Below, in pieces: positions 62,647-64,000 of a stretch of DNA of 64,000 nucleotides; position 1 is the stretch's first letter, and each line of letters opens with the position of its first letter. The notes beneath the pieces were generated by a model. The model saw only the letters and a list, made by a program, of their open reading frames with translations. It was not told the origin of the DNA and did not search any database. A program made the translations under genes and the position numbers. This DNA is from Acidipila rosea (GTDB lineage: Bacteria; Acidobacteriota; Terriglobia; Terriglobales; Acidobacteriaceae). The stretch is taken from NCBI RefSeq assembly GCF_004339725.1, contig NZ_SMGK01000003.1, positions 193,380-257,379 of the forward strand, written 5' to 3'.

Positions 62647-62799
62647 GTGACTGAGAAACCAGAGACACAGGAAGATGGGCAGAAGCCTTCAGGCGGAATC
62701 TCGTGGAGGGCAATGCTTTTTATTCTGCTGGGAGCGATCCTGGTAGCGGCGGCGGTCGCCTATCGGCTTATTTTTCCGTTCTTTCATCAACAGCCTTAG
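62647..62799 (+). CDS. Small single-pass membrane protein
   Basis: A 50-residue frame from GTG 62647: hydrophilic N-terminus (TEKPETQEDGQKPSGGISWR), then one TM segment (AMLFILLGAILVAAAVAYRLI) ending FPFFHQQP. It fits between dnaG and the opposed Trm112-like gene, whose 3' end it overlaps by 32 bases. The polarity and clean TM helix suggest a real gene, but the start signal is weak. Confidence 0.55.
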   Translation: MTEKPETQEDGQKPSGGISWRAMLFILLGAILVAAAVAYRLIFPFFHQQP

Positions 62800-62956
62800 C
62801 GCTGCCGGGAATGAGGACGGGGATGCCGTCGATGACCGGAAAACGGACACCGCATCTCCGGCAGATGAGCCCGTGCGGGTGTTCTTCGAGCGCGCCGTGA
62901 CAGTTGGGGCATCCGAGCAGGCTGAGAACCTTCCTGTCCATAGGTTTCGCATCCAT
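62768..62956 (-). CDS. Trm112-family small zinc-binding protein
   Basis: A 62-residue protein with CPNC and CRRC knuckles: KVLSLLGCPNCHGALEEHPHGLICRRCGVRFPVIDGIPVLIPGSA. The pattern LxCPxC...LxCxxCxxxYPVxDGIPVLL is that of the YcaR/Trm112 family, which stabilises methyltransferases in eukaryotes and archaea; its bacterial role is less clear. Starts at ATG 62956 or 62941. Divergent from folD. Confidence 0.88.
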   Translation of the reverse strand: MDAKPMDRKVLSLLGCPNCHGALEEHPHGLICRRCGVRFPVIDGIPVLIPGSAKAVDERTEK

Positions 62957-63011
62957 AAGTTCAGTGTACCCATCCTTTAGGATAGAGAAGCATTTGGAGA
63001 AGGTTTTGATA

Positions 63012-63956
63012 ATGACACAGACACCGACAATCGCCGTGCCCCGCGTTCTGGATGGAAATGCCATCGCCGCCCAGATCAAGACCGAAGTTGCCGCCGAAGT
63101 GGTGCGCCTGGAGGCGCGCGGAATCCGGCCCGGCCTGGCGGCGGTGCTGGTGGGGCATGTGCCAGCTTCGGAGATTTATGTTCGCAGCAAGGTGAGGACG
63201 TGCGAAGAGCTGGGCCTCTATTCGGACCTGATTACTCCGCCGGACACGGTCACGACGGAGGAGATGCTGGAACTGGTGGCGACGCTGAATGCTCGCGAGG
63301 ATATTGACGGGATCCTGATCCAGCTGCCGTTGCCCGCGCAGGTGGACGCCAAGCGGCTGCTTGAGGCGGTGGCGCCGGAGAAGGATGTGGATGGTTTTCA
63401 CCCGGTGAATGTGGGCCGCCTGCAGACTGGGCAGCCAGCGCTCGCGCCGTGCACGGCGGTGGGGATGATCGAGATTCTCAAGCGCAGCGGGGTGCCGATT
63501 GCGGGGCAGAATGCGGTGATCCTGGGGCGGAGCGATATTGTGGGCAAGCCGACGGCTGTGCTGTTGCTGCAGGAAAATGCGACGGTGACAATCTGCCACA
63601 GCCGCACGCGCGATCTTGCTTCGTTTACGCGCAACGCGGATATTCTGGTGGCGGCGATTGGGCGGCCGGGTTTTGTGACGCCGGAGATGATCAAGCCGGG
63701 CGCTACGATTCTCGACGTGGGCATCAATCGCATCACGGTCCGCGAGGAGTTCGACAAGTACTTTGCGGGCGACAAGCACCGCGAGGAGATGTTCCTGCTG
63801 AAGGGGTCGACGATTGTGGGCGATGTTCATCCGGATACGTTCAAGCTGGCGGGGGCTTATACGCCGGTGCCGGGCGGAGTCGGCAAGCTGACGATCGCGA
63901 TGCTGATGGCGAACACGGTGCGCGCTGCCAAGCTGCGCCGCGGCATCGTGGACTAG
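63012..63956 (+). CDS. folD: Methylenetetrahydrofolate dehydrogenase/cyclohydrolase
   Basis: A 314-residue bifunctional folate enzyme that interconverts methylene-, methenyl- and formyl-THF. Motifs: EIYVRSKVRTCEELG (catalytic Tyr and Lys), DGILIQLPLPAQVD, EKDVDGFHPVNVGRL, the NADP-binding VILGRSDIVGKPTA and TPVPGGVGKLTIAML, where PGGVGPMT is more common. Start ATG 63012, with GGAGAAGG about nine bases upstream. It lies four bases before coaE, a likely transcript partner. Confidence 0.96.
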   Translation: MTQTPTIAVPRVLDGNAIAAQIKTEVAAEVVRLEARGIRPGLAAVLVGHVPASEIYVRSKVRTCEELGLYSDLITPPDTVTTEEMLELVATLNAREDIDGILIQLPLPAQVDAKRLLEAVAPEKDVDGFHPVNVGRLQTGQPALAPCTAVGMIEILKRSGVPIAGQNAVILGRSDIVGKPTAVLLLQENATVTICHSRTRDLASFTRNADILVAAIGRPGFVTPEMIKPGATILDVGINRITVREEFDKYFAGDKHREEMFLLKGSTIVGDVHPDTFKLAGAYTPVPGGVGKLTIAMLMANTVRAAKLRRGIVD

Positions 63957-63960
63957 TCGA

Positions 63961-64000
63961 TGCTTCGTGTGGGACTCACCGGCGGGCTGGGCAGCGGGAA
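63961..64000 (+). CDS. coaE: Dephospho-CoA kinase, first 13 codons (runs out of the window)
   Basis: ATG 63961 opens MLRVGLTGGLGSG and then K as the next codon is cut by the window edge. GLTGGxGSGK is the P-loop of dephospho-CoA kinase, the last step of coenzyme A synthesis. The identification rests on this motif and the tight spacing after folD. Confidence 0.8.

Overview
The window looks like a chromosomal segment of an acidobacterium, probably subdivision 1 (Acidobacteriaceae). The evidence is high GC throughout, two giant Oar-type TonB-dependent outer-membrane proteins with N-terminal carboxypeptidase-regulatory domains, a VWFA-related acidobacterial-type secreted protein, a hopanoid-pathway HpnI-like glycosyltransferase, many secreted hydrolases, and a dense set of ordinary housekeeping genes. 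I see no insertion sequence, prophage, integrase, CRISPR array or rRNA operon. The assignment rests on gene content read by eye, not on a database search.

Layout. 0-7.3 kb: end of gluQ, hpnI, a convergent secreted GH30 glycosidase, pheS-pheT (PheT lacks the tRNA-binding OB domain), then zapB-like/zapA. 7.3-13.1 kb, minus strand: folK, a TonB-dependent receptor, the RNase P RNA gene and two MacB-type permeases without ATPase or adaptor. 13.2-16.7 kb, plus strand: nadD, an AsmA-like protein, a polytopic membrane protein. 16.7-26.7 kb, minus strand: a YeaQ-like membrane protein and an envelope cluster reading DUF5666-like protein, Oar-type barrel, VWFA protein (tightly spaced), then a second Oar-type receptor. 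26.8-34.1 kb: VIT-type transporter, M28 peptidase, mutY, Dabb protein, methylmalonyl-CoA mutase large subunit, nusB and a VOC-lumazine synthase fusion. 34.2-38.3 kb: beta-barrel protein, rsmI, M24 peptidase homologue, purD. 38.4-45.7 kb, minus strand: NTF2-like protein, ABC-F ATPase, GT4 glycosyltransferase, PHP-type phosphoesterase, and an abutting flavin monooxygenase/ATP-grasp pair. 45.7-52.4 kb: secreted double-VOC protein, cold-shock protein, YhiN-type flavoprotein, an AAA ATPase with an AT-rich palindromic control region, two proteins of unknown function and a secreted DUF4350-like protein. 52.4-56.2 kb, minus strand: tRNA-His, small proteins, a rhomboid homologue without its catalytic residues, and an M28 aminopeptidase. 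56.3-64 kb, mostly plus strand: LysW-like acidic zinc ribbon, CPBP protease, dienelactone hydrolase, MFS transporter, tRNA-Pro, dnaG, folD and the start of coaE.

How it fits together. Most of the window is core metabolism and information processing (PheRS, RNase P, NadD, FolK, FolD, MutY, NusB, RibH, RsmI, PurD, DnaG, CoaE) interspersed with envelope and secretion functions typical of soil acidobacteria. The least explained parts are the ATP-grasp/flavin monooxygenase pair with its PHP and GT4 neighbours, the DUF5666/Oar/VWFA operon, the VOC-RibH fusion, the LysW-like protein with an all-acidic tail, and the palindrome-controlled AAA ATPase.

Strand composition changes sign: by hand counts the plus strand is C-rich over most of the first 50 kb and G-rich after about 52.5 kb, whichever strand the genes lie on. 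That could mark a replication-strand switch (origin-like polarity) or an inversion boundary. No dnaA gene or cluster of DnaA boxes was recognised, so neither explanation is proven.
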